NCBI GenBank assembly: GCA_902583345.1
Contig: CACHVT010000008.1
Span: 1-41,459, forward strand
Source of the DNA: an uncultured Pelagibacteraceae bacterium
GTDB lineage: Bacteria > Pseudomonadota > Alphaproteobacteria > Pelagibacterales > Pelagibacteraceae
Direction of reading: 5' to 3'
Length of the DNA stretch: 41,459 bases
Of the stretch, positions 33,666 to 40,581 are shown piece by piece. Both the position numbers and the translations under genes were made by a program. The notes below the pieces were generated by a model. That model worked only from the letters and a program-made list of their open reading frames with translations, had not been told where the DNA came from and made no database searches. Each line of letters starts with the position of its first letter. Position 1 is the first letter of the stretch.

Positions 33666-34421
33666 ATGGATTTTAACAGACAAAATATTTTTCAATCAAC
33701 AACTGCTAAGAAAGCTGTAGTGTGGGATGAGGGCCTAAGATCTTATATGCTTAAGGTATATAATTATATGGCAACTGGAGTTTTGCTAACAGGAATTATT
33801 GCACTTCTGTCTTTTAAGACTTCTGTAATAACCGACGTAAATGGAGGAATCACAGGATTCACTAGTTTTGGAAATGCTTTATTTTTCTCAGGTCTAAAAT
33901 GGATAGTAATGCTAGCACCCCTTGGTATCGTCTTTTATATGAGTTTTGGAATAAATAAGATGAGTTCTGCTAAAGCACAAACAGTTTTTTGGATTTTCGC
34001 AGCTCTAATGGGATTATCGTTGTCTTGGATTTTGCTAGTTTATACTGGAGCTAGTGTAGCTAGAGTATTTTTTATTACTTCAGCAACATTTGGTGCGATG
34101 AGTTTATACGGATACACAACAAAAAGAGACCTTACTAAGCTTGGATCTTTTTTATTTATGGGCTTAATTGGAATTATTATTGCTTCATTAGTAAATATTT
34201 TTCTTAAATCTTCGATGATGTATTTTGTAATTTCAATTTTAGGAGTATTAATTTTTGTTGGATTAACTGCTTACGATACTCAGAAAATTAAAAATATGTA
34301 TGCAGCTTCTGACAGTGGAGAAGTAATTGGTAAAAAAGCTGTTATGGGAGCTTTAACTCTATACTTAGACTTCATAAATCTTTTTATAATGCTTTTGAGA
34401 CTTTTCGGTCAAAGAAGATAA
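33666..34421 (+). CDS. Bax inhibitor-1 / YccA family membrane protein
   Basis: The 251-residue protein has a soluble start (MDFNRQNIFQSTT...VWDEGLRSYMLKVYNYMATGVLLTG) and seven hydrophobic helices. Family marks are YMATGVLLTGIIAL, GATFGAMSLYGYTTKRDLT-like sequence (SATFGAMSLYGYTTKRDLTK), and the pore aspartate region VGLTAYDTQKIKNMY, ending LYLDFINLFIMLLRLFG. Bacterial members such as YetJ are pH-sensitive calcium leak channels, and YccA modulates FtsH. It abuts the convergent DUF2794 gene with no intergenic base. Confidence 0.94.
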   Translation: MDFNRQNIFQSTTAKKAVVWDEGLRSYMLKVYNYMATGVLLTGIIALLSFKTSVITDVNGGITGFTSFGNALFFSGLKWIVMLAPLGIVFYMSFGINKMSSAKAQTVFWIFAALMGLSLSWILLVYTGASVARVFFITSATFGAMSLYGYTTKRDLTKLGSFLFMGLIGIIIASLVNIFLKSSMMYFVISILGVLIFVGLTAYDTQKIKNMYAASDSGEVIGKKAVMGALTLYLDFINLFIMLLRLFGQRR

Positions 34422-34766
34422 TTAACCAGTTAATTTTTTCCAATTAGTATTTTTCAACATATTATCTAAATTACTAGAATTTTTAATAATTTTACCTCTA
34501 GAGTCGGTCACTATATATTTTAGATTTTTACTAATTGGTTTAAAGTTTTTGCATATTTTGTACATTGCGTTTTCTGTAGCATTTTTAAAGATATTAAAAC
34601 CAATCTGTCCGCTTGATATTGTTAGCCCATAGTCTCTCCAAGATCCGCTAGATACCATTTGAGCATATAAATTTAAAATAACTTTTAGCTCATCTCTTTC
34701 AAAAAAATATTTTCTTTCTTTCTTTTTTTTTGAATTATTGACAACTAATTTTAAATTTCTATTCAT
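34422..34766 (-). CDS. DUF2794 family protein
   Basis: The 114-residue soluble protein shows the DUF2794 pattern: FERDELKVILNLYAQMVSSGSWRDYGLTISSGQIGFNIF, then ENAMYKICKNFKP and KYIVTDSRGKIIKNSSNLDNML. This family is confined mainly to alphaproteobacteria and has no known function. It overlaps the end of yciB by eight bases and probably shares its transcript. Confidence 0.88.
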   Translation of the reverse strand: MNRNLKLVVNNSKKKKERKYFFERDELKVILNLYAQMVSSGSWRDYGLTISSGQIGFNIFKNATENAMYKICKNFKPISKNLKYIVTDSRGKIIKNSSNLDNMLKNTNWKKLTG

Positions 34767-35310
34767 TAATTTTATGTTTGCTTATCAAAGGAATTTGAAA
34801 AGCTGTAAATATAAATGTTATTGGTAATAAACCCCAAACTTTGAAATTAACCCAAAATTCTTCAGATTGTGTTCTCCACACTATCTCGTTTAAAATAGCA
34901 ACGAAGAAAAAGAAATACATCCACCTTTTGTTTAATAATTCCCAGCCTTCATGATTTATTGATATAGATTTTCCCATTAGTTTTTTTAAAAGAGGTTCGT
35001 CAGTAAAAAACTTACCAAAAAGTAAAGTTAAACCAAATAGAATATTAATAATTGTAGGTTTAATATAAATAAAAACTACATTATCAAAGTAAATGGTTAA
35101 TCCACCAAATAAAGTTATTAAGATTCCACTAATTAATGGAACAATTGGTATCTTTTTTTCTACAATCCATGCAACTATTAAAGAAATTACAGTTGCTATA
35201 ATAAAAGGAGGAATTGCAATTTTTAGATTTTTTTCACTGTTATAGTAAAAAAAGAAGAATACAACTAAAGGTCCAAAATCTGTGACAAATTTAACAAAAG
35301 ATTTATTCAC
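34759..35310 (-). CDS. yciB: Inner-membrane septation-type protein YciB (IspZ)
   Basis: The 183-residue protein has five or six membrane helices and the YciB/IspZ marks: KFVTDFGPLVVFFFFYY at the start, ILITLFGGLTIYFDNVVFIYIKPTIINILFG, INHEGWELLNKRWMYFFFFVAILNEIVWR and a closing FKVWGLLPITFIFTAFQIPL. It is an inner-membrane protein linked to envelope maintenance and cell division. The start is divergent from hspQ across 77 bases. Confidence 0.94.
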   Translation of the reverse strand: MNKSFVKFVTDFGPLVVFFFFYYNSEKNLKIAIPPFIIATVISLIVAWIVEKKIPIVPLISGILITLFGGLTIYFDNVVFIYIKPTIINILFGLTLLFGKFFTDEPLLKKLMGKSISINHEGWELLNKRWMYFFFFVAILNEIVWRTQSEEFWVNFKVWGLLPITFIFTAFQIPLISKHKINE

Positions 35311-35387
35311 ATTTAGATATTAACATATTAATAAAAGTTTTATATTTTTTTATTGATTTTTTTTTTTAAATACCCATATTTATATTA

Positions 35388-35708
35388 ATGCCAATTCAAA
35401 AAGCTAAATTTTCCATTGGAGACGTAGTTAAGCATAAACATTTTGATTTTAGAGGAGTTATTTATGATGTGGATTTTGAGTTCAATAATTCTGAAGAGTG
35501 GTACCAATCTATTCCAAAAAATGTTAGACCAAGGAAAGATCAACCGTTTTATCATTTGTTAGCTGAAAACGACGAAATAACATATGAGGCATATGTTTCT
35601 GAGCAGAATTTGCTTAATGACGACTCTGAGGAACCAATAAAACATCCCCTTATTAATGAAATATTTTCAGGTAAAAAAGGTTCAACCTACTTTAAGCAGT
35701 CTAATTAA
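35388..35708 (+). CDS. hspQ: Heat shock protein HspQ (hemimethylated-DNA-binding YccV family)
   Basis: The 106-residue protein matches HspQ: KFSIGDVVKHKHFDFRGVIYDVDFEF, EEWYQSIPKNVRPRKDQPFYHLLAEN, and TYEAYVSEQNLLNDDSEEPIKHP. In E. coli it is a Lon specificity enhancer and binds hemimethylated DNA. TTGATT (35353), an 18-base gap and TATTTA (35377-35382) ending five bases before the ATG are a possible promoter with almost no leader. The 181-base spacer that follows (35709-35889) holds a strong hairpin. Confidence 0.92.
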   Translation: MPIQKAKFSIGDVVKHKHFDFRGVIYDVDFEFNNSEEWYQSIPKNVRPRKDQPFYHLLAENDEITYEAYVSEQNLLNDDSEEPIKHPLINEIFSGKKGSTYFKQSN

Positions 35709-35772
35709 ATAAAGATCACTTTTTAAACACATTTAACGCAAATATTAGACATAACGTTAATATAAATTGATT

Positions 35773-35842
35773 ATATTCTGATCAGGAATGCATCGTTTCC
35801 CTTATTATTATCTCCCTCAGCATTCTTGATCAGAATATTTTT
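35773..35842 (+). ncRNA. Candidate structured RNA: long hairpin with C-rich loop and U tract
   Basis: Arms 35773-35791 and 35820-35838 pair over 19 positions, one of them a G-U wobble if the plus strand is transcribed (it would be a C-A mismatch on the minus strand). The 28-base loop (35792-35819) carries two C-rich tracts, TTTCCCTT and TCTCCCTC, like anti-Shine-Dalgarno loops of small RNAs. UUUUU follows at 35838-35842. It could be a small RNA, the hspQ terminator with a large loop, or a leader upstream of ccmC. Confidence 0.5.
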
Positions 35843-35877
35843 AAATAACAATTTAAATTTTTTTTTTTCATAATATA

Positions 35878-35883
35878 TATAAT
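35878..35883 (+). promoter_or_regulatory. Possible -10 box of ccmC
   Basis: A perfect TATAAT ends six bases before the ccmC ATG at 35890, the same distance as in front of timA and the Bax-inhibitor-like gene. There is no convincing -35 hexamer, since the upstream spacer is a T tract. Confidence 0.4.
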
Positions 35884-35889
35884 CTCATC

Positions 35890-36597
35890 ATGTTTAAATT
35901 TTTAAAGTTAGGAAAAATATTTGAAATTTCCTCAAAGCTAACAAAATATATATTTGTTTTATTCGTACTTGTTTTAACAATTGGTCTTACAGAAGCTTTG
36001 ATTTTATCACCAGAGGATTATAAACAAAGTCACTCAGTTAGAATAATGTATGTTCACGTTCCAGCTGCTTGGATGGCTTTAGGCACATTCTCTGCTATAG
36101 CTTTTTTATCTATCAGCACATTTATTTTTAAAAACAAAAATTTTTTTTTAATATCAAAAAGCTTAGCACCGTCAGGATTTATTTTTAGTATAATTGCTTT
36201 AGTGACAGGATCAATATGGGGAAAACCAACATGGGGAACTTGGTGGGCATGGGACGCAAGAATAACCTCTATGTTGATTTTAGCTTTATTCTACTTAATG
36301 TTTTTGTTGTCATGGAAAGTCATAGAAAATAATGACAAAGCAATAAAAATAAGTTCTTTAATCGCGATTTTAGGTGCAATTAATATTCCAATAATAAAGT
36401 TTTCTGTTAATTGGTGGAATACGTTGCATCAAGGTCCGTCTGTAAAAATTTTAAATGATACAACCATTCATTCTTCTATGTTAATACCATTATTTATAAT
36501 GACTGCGGCATTTGCCCTATTCTCCTTATTGATTTTTTTGATGAAATTTAATACGGAAATGATAAGGATTAAAAATAAAGGATTAGATAGATTATGA
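35890..36597 (+). CDS. ccmC: Cytochrome c maturation protein CcmC (heme-handling)
   Basis: The 235-residue protein has six membrane helices. It carries the two external His regions typical of CcmC (MYVHVPAAWMALG and WWNTLHQGPSV) around the tryptophan-rich WWD motif WGTWWAWDARITSMLIL. CcmC presents heme to CcmE on the periplasmic side. It starts a ccmCDEFGH cluster, and its stop overlaps ccmD by four bases (ATGA). No ccmA or ccmB lies upstream. Confidence 0.97.
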   Translation: MFKFLKLGKIFEISSKLTKYIFVLFVLVLTIGLTEALILSPEDYKQSHSVRIMYVHVPAAWMALGTFSAIAFLSISTFIFKNKNFFLISKSLAPSGFIFSIIALVTGSIWGKPTWGTWWAWDARITSMLILALFYLMFLLSWKVIENNDKAIKISSLIAILGAINIPIIKFSVNWWNTLHQGPSVKILNDTTIHSSMLIPLFIMTAAFALFSLLIFLMKFNTEMIRIKNKGLDRL

Positions 36598-36827
36598 TCA
36601 ATGAAATAATTTCAATGAGCGGGTATGGTATATATGTTTGGTCTGCATTCTTTTTTACCCTCACGAGTTTGATTTCATTATATTTATTAACGAAACTTCA
36701 ACTATTGAAAGAACAAAGGAAATATATTATTAAATTTGGCTCTTTAAGTGAAGAAAAAATTGCTTTGGCTAAAGATCAAAAAATAAATAAAGAAATACTA
36801 CTAAGAACCATAATCACAAAAATTTAA
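36594..36827 (+). CDS. ccmD: Heme exporter accessory protein CcmD
   Basis: The 77-residue protein has one membrane helix (GYGIYVWSAFFFTLTSLISLYLLT), followed by a charged cytoplasmic tail. The YGxYVWxxY-like start is the CcmD hallmark. CcmD helps release holo-CcmE from CcmABC. It is longer than the usual 50-60 residues because of its Lys/Ile-rich tail. It is coupled to ccmC and followed by ccmE after 14 bases. Confidence 0.85.
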   Translation: MINEIISMSGYGIYVWSAFFFTLTSLISLYLLTKLQLLKEQRKYIIKFGSLSEEKIALAKDQKINKEILLRTIITKI

Positions 36828-36841
36828 CTTAAACTACTTCA

Positions 36842-37258
36842 ATGGTAAAAAAAGTTAAATTAAGAATATTATTTTTATTAACAATTGTTTTATCAGCAAT
36901 ATTAATTGTTTTTTTAATTTTGAAATCTTTGGAAAAAGATGTAGTTTTTTTTCTTTCCCCAACTGATGTTAAAGATTTAAAAATTATTGAAACTAAAAAA
37001 ATCAGAGTTGGTGGTATGGTAAAAGATAAATCTATAAGTATTAATTCAGAAAAAGTTAATTTTATAATTACAGATTTTAAAAATGAAATTAATGTTAGTT
37101 ATTCAGGATCGGTACCAAATTTATTTTCAGAAAATAAAGGTGTTGTAGCAGAAGGATTTTTAGAGGATAGAAATTATTTTAAAGCAGTAAAAATTTTAGC
37201 AAAACACGATGAAAATTATATGCCACCTGAGGTAAAAAAAGCACTGGGGGAGAAATAA
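36842..37258 (+). CDS. ccmE: Cytochrome c-type biogenesis heme chaperone CcmE
   Basis: The 138-residue protein has an N-terminal membrane anchor ([21 protein letters not shown]) and an OB-fold domain with [36 protein letters not shown] and [32 protein letters not shown]. The His in AKHDENYMP (about residue 122) is the heme-attachment residue. It carries heme from CcmC to CcmF. It is separated from ccmF by one base. Confidence 0.96.
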   Translation: MVKKVKLRILFLLTIVLSAILIVFLILKSLEKDVVFFLSPTDVKDLKIIETKKIRVGGMVKDKSISINSEKVNFIITDFKNEINVSYSGSVPNLFSENKGVVAEGFLEDRNYFKAVKILAKHDENYMPPEVKKALGEK

Positions 37259-37259
37259 A

Positions 37260-39140
37260 TTGTTAGCTAATCATATAGGTTTCTATTCATTAATAATGGG
37301 CCTGCTGAGCTCAATTTTAATTTTTATATTTTCCTTAAAAAGCTATCAGGGTAAAGTTATAGATAAACGTATTATTCCATCATCATTTTTCCAACTTTTT
37401 TTTGTAATAGTTAGTTTCACTAGTTTAGTAATTTGTTTTATAATATCTGATTTTAGTAACGAAACTGTCTTTAATAATTCTCATACAAATAAACCGATTT
37501 TTTACAAAATATCCGGTACATGGGGTAATCATGAAGGAAGCTTGTTATTGTGGTTATTAGTTTTAACTTTATTTTTATTTTTATTTTTAATTAATTCCCG
37601 GAGCGAATTAAAACAATACAGAGTCTTAACTGTAATATTTCAACAAGTAATAATAATAGGCTTTTTTTTATTTGTTTTATTTACCTCAAATCCTTTTAGC
37701 TATTTATTCCCAAAGCCAATTGAAGGACTTGGTCTTAATCCAATTTTACAAGATCCAGCCTTAGCAATTCATCCTCCAATTTTATATATAGGCTATGTAG
37801 GCTCATCGTTAATATTTTCTGCAACACTTGCTGCAGTTATAGAAAATTATATCTCAAAAGACTGGGCAAAAAATATTAAATTATGGATTTTAATATCTTG
37901 GATTTTTTTAACAATTGGTATCATGTTAGGCTCCATTTGGGCATATTATGAGCTGGGATGGGGTGGTTTTTGGTTTTGGGATCCGGTTGAAAATGTTTCG
38001 TTGATGCCTTGGATTTGTTTAACAGCTCTTCTGCATTGTGTTCTTATTCTTGAAAAAAGAGAAATTTTAAAGTCTTGGACAATAATTTTATCTATAGCAA
38101 CTTTTACTCTAAGTATGTGTGGAACCTTTCTAGTAAGATCTGGAATATTAAACTCTGTTCATACATTTGCAAACGATCCATCAAGAGGTATTTTTATTTT
38201 ATCATTTTTGTTTTTATTGGTAAGTATTTCCGTAATAATTTTTTTTCTTTTCCATAAAGAAAATCAAAATGACTACAAAAAAATTTATTTTTTAAGTAAG
38301 GAAGTTTCGATTTTAGTAAATAATTGGTTTTTGATGTACTTTTTATCAGTAATATTAATAGGCACTGTATACCCTATTTTTTTGGAGGTATTAACTGATC
38401 ATAAAATATCTGTTGGGCCTCCATTTTATAACAAATTAATTATACCTTTTTTAGTATTTTTTTTGGTCTTTATGTCTATAGGGCCTAATTTAAAATGGAT
38501 TAAAGAGACAAACATAAAAAATAAAGTTCAGCTTTTTATTTTCTTTTTAATTTCTTTATTTTTATCACTTTTTCTTTTTTATAAATCTGGTCAAACAAAC
38601 TTAACCATTACTATTTTATTATCATCCTCTTTATATCTATTCATTGTTACTATAAAAGATTTTTTTACAAAAGATTTATATAACCTTTCAAAAAAAATAG
38701 CTCACTTTGGTTTTAGTCTTTTAATTTTAAGTATTTTATTAAATAGTATCTTGTCAAAAGAGGTAATAGTAAATCTTAAAGTGGGAGATAAATTTAATTT
38801 TAAAAACGAAAAAATAATTTTTAATTCTTTAGAAAATAGCAGGAAAGTAAATTATGAATCAGTCGTAGGATCATTTACAATAGAGGATGACAAACAAAAG
38901 ATTTATGAATTTAAACCCGAACTGAGAATTTATGATCAGCCAGTCATCATTACCAGTGAAGCAGATATTAAAGTAGACTTATTGAAAGATAAATTTTTAG
39001 TTATGAATATAATTAAAGGAGAAGAGTATTTTAATGTAAGATATCAAATTAAACCTTTTATGATTTGGATTTGGATATCTGTTTTGTTGTTAGCTGTGGG
39101 AGGATTTTTAAGTTTATATAAAAGATTTTATGAAAAATAA
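37260..39140 (+). CDS. ccmF: Heme lyase CcmF
   Basis: The 626-residue multi-helix protein has WGNHEGSLLLWLLVL, PILQDPALAIHPPILYIGYVG, the WWD domain WGGFWFWDPVENVSLMPWI, GTFLVRSGILNSVHTFANDP, and a late helix followed by the periplasmic domain. CcmF attaches heme to apocytochrome c together with CcmH. Translation seems to start at TTG 37260, since the N-terminal residues IGFYSLIMGLL align with the family start and no ATG lies closer. It overlaps ccmG by 11 bases. Confidence 0.95.
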   Translation: MLANHIGFYSLIMGLLSSILIFIFSLKSYQGKVIDKRIIPSSFFQLFFVIVSFTSLVICFIISDFSNETVFNNSHTNKPIFYKISGTWGNHEGSLLLWLLVLTLFLFLFLINSRSELKQYRVLTVIFQQVIIIGFFLFVLFTSNPFSYLFPKPIEGLGLNPILQDPALAIHPPILYIGYVGSSLIFSATLAAVIENYISKDWAKNIKLWILISWIFLTIGIMLGSIWAYYELGWGGFWFWDPVENVSLMPWICLTALLHCVLILEKREILKSWTIILSIATFTLSMCGTFLVRSGILNSVHTFANDPSRGIFILSFLFLLVSISVIIFFLFHKENQNDYKKIYFLSKEVSILVNNWFLMYFLSVILIGTVYPIFLEVLTDHKISVGPPFYNKLIIPFLVFFLVFMSIGPNLKWIKETNIKNKVQLFIFFLISLFLSLFLFYKSGQTNLTITILLSSSLYLFIVTIKDFFTKDLYNLSKKIAHFGFSLLILSILLNSILSKEVIVNLKVGDKFNFKNEKIIFNSLENSRKVNYESVVGSFTIEDDKQKIYEFKPELRIYDQPVIITSEADIKVDLLKDKFLVMNIIKGEEYFNVRYQIKPFMIWIWISVLLLAVGGFLSLYKRFYEK

Positions 39141-39651
39141 AATTTTATTCTTTGTACTAATATTTTTTTTAAGCTTTTGTTTTCTTGTATTATTTAAAAG
39201 CTTGGACAGTTCAAGCATTTATGTTCCAGAGAAATCAGAGGAAAGAGAGCTACCTGAGTTTGTTTCAACAGAGCTTTTTTTAAACGAGGAAATTACCTCT
39301 AATGAAATATTCTCTGGCAATGAATTCTATATTTTAAATATTTGGGCAAGTTGGTGTGCACCTTGTAGAGAAGAGCATCCACAACTAATGGAGTTAAGCA
39401 AAAATCCTTCACTTAAAATTATTGGTCTAAATTATAAAGACGACCCAAAAAGAGCAAAAAAGTTTTTAAAAGAATTAGGAAATCCTTTTTCTATAACTGT
39501 AATTGATAAAAAAGGAATAATAGCAATCGAGTTTGGTGGATATGGAATACCTGAAACCTTTGTAATTAATAAAGATAAAAAAATAATAAAAACGTATATT
39601 GGGAATTTAACAGATGACTCAATAAAACAAATAAATTCTTTATTAAAATGA
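39130..39651 (+). CDS. ccmG: Periplasmic thiol:disulfide oxidoreductase CcmG (DsbE)
   Basis: The 173-residue protein has an N-terminal anchor (ILFFVLIFFLSFCFLVLF) and a thioredoxin domain with the active site NIWASWCAPCREEHPQL. It also shows IIGLNYKDDPKRAKKFL and the cis-Pro loop GYGIPETFVI. CcmG keeps apocytochrome c cysteines reduced before heme attachment. It overlaps ccmF and, by four bases (ATGA), ccmH. Confidence 0.95.
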   Translation: MKNKILFFVLIFFLSFCFLVLFKSLDSSSIYVPEKSEERELPEFVSTELFLNEEITSNEIFSGNEFYILNIWASWCAPCREEHPQLMELSKNPSLKIIGLNYKDDPKRAKKFLKELGNPFSITVIDKKGIIAIEFGGYGIPETFVINKDKKIIKTYIGNLTDDSIKQINSLLK

Positions 39652-40019
39652 AAACTTTGAAATTTTTTTTTATAATTATTTTATTCTTAAATATTATAAC
39701 CATATCTTATGCTGATAAAGAAGATCAGTTAGTGATAAAGATCTCAAAAAATCTAAGATGTCTAATTTGTCAAGGCCAATCAATTTACGACTCCCAGTCT
39801 GATTTTGCAGTCAGCATGAAACTTCTGATAAGCAAGAAAATTAAACTAGGCTTAAATGAGAGAGAAATTTACAAGCAACTTATAGATAAATATGGAGAAT
39901 GGATTGTATACGATACAGGTTTGAACAAAAATACGGTTATTCTGTGGGGGTTACCAGTATTGTTATTTTTAGTTGGAGGTGCAATAATACTAAAAAAATT
40001 AGTTTTTAGAAAATTTTAA
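39648..40019 (+). CDS. ccmH: Cytochrome c maturation protein CcmH (thiol-reductase domain only)
   Basis: The 123-residue protein has a signal peptide (FFFIIILFLNIITISYA), the active site LRCLICQGQSIYDSQSDFA with LRCxxCQ, IYKQLIDKYGEWIVYD, and a C-terminal helix (LWGLPVLLFLVGGAIIL). It is the short CcmH form without the TPR CcmI part fused in E. coli. No ccmI follows; the next gene is a PagL-like enzyme after 41 bases. Confidence 0.95.
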   Translation: MKTLKFFFIIILFLNIITISYADKEDQLVIKISKNLRCLICQGQSIYDSQSDFAVSMKLLISKKIKLGLNEREIYKQLIDKYGEWIVYDTGLNKNTVILWGLPVLLFLVGGAIILKKLVFRKF

Positions 40020-40060
40020 TTGTATATAAAAGGTAAAATTTTTATATTAGAAAAAAAGTT

Positions 40061-40573
40061 ATGAATAAATATTTTTTCTTTGTTAGTATTTTTTTATTAA
40101 TTTCTGCACCTTTAAAAAGTGAAGATATTAAAAAAATTTTTGATCAACAGCATGAATTTAACATTTATACTGGAATGTTTGATTTCAGTGACGATGGAAA
40201 AAGATCTCACATATTAGGTTTTCAGCATCAAAACGAAAATTTATTAAGAGAAAGTTTTTTAGGCACGTTGTCCCCAGTCACGGGAGCATTAATTACTCAA
40301 GATAATGCAAGCTATTTTTATACTGGTGTGCAGGCAATGTACAAGTTGGGCAATATTAATATCACACCTAGCTTTACTCCTGGAGTATACAACCAAGGAG
40401 ATGGAAAAGATTTAGGACATCTAGTTGAGTTTAAAAGTGAAGTACAAATATCACTTGATTTACCTAGGGAAAGTCAATTTGGCATCTCATATAATCATTT
40501 GTCTAATGCTAGTTTAGGAGATAAAAATCCTGGGGCAAATAGTTATATGTTCAATTTTCTTAAAAAGTTTTAA
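40061..40573 (+). CDS. PagL-like lipid A 3-O-deacylase (acyloxyacyl hydrolase family)
   Basis: The 170-residue protein has a signal peptide (KYFFFVSIFLLISAPLKS), beta-strand-like repeats and a C-terminal Phe, as expected of a small outer-membrane barrel. The PagL motif is YNHLSNASLGDKNPGANSY with the catalytic His and Ser (HxSN). In Pseudomonas PagL the third catalytic residue is a Glu 14 positions after that His; here that position is Asn, so activity may be altered. The usual role is removal of the 3-O acyl chain from lipid A. Confidence 0.8.
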   Translation: MNKYFFFVSIFLLISAPLKSEDIKKIFDQQHEFNIYTGMFDFSDDGKRSHILGFQHQNENLLRESFLGTLSPVTGALITQDNASYFYTGVQAMYKLGNINITPSFTPGVYNQGDGKDLGHLVEFKSEVQISLDLPRESQFGISYNHLSNASLGDKNPGANSYMFNFLKKF

Positions 40574-40581
40574 AAATTTAA

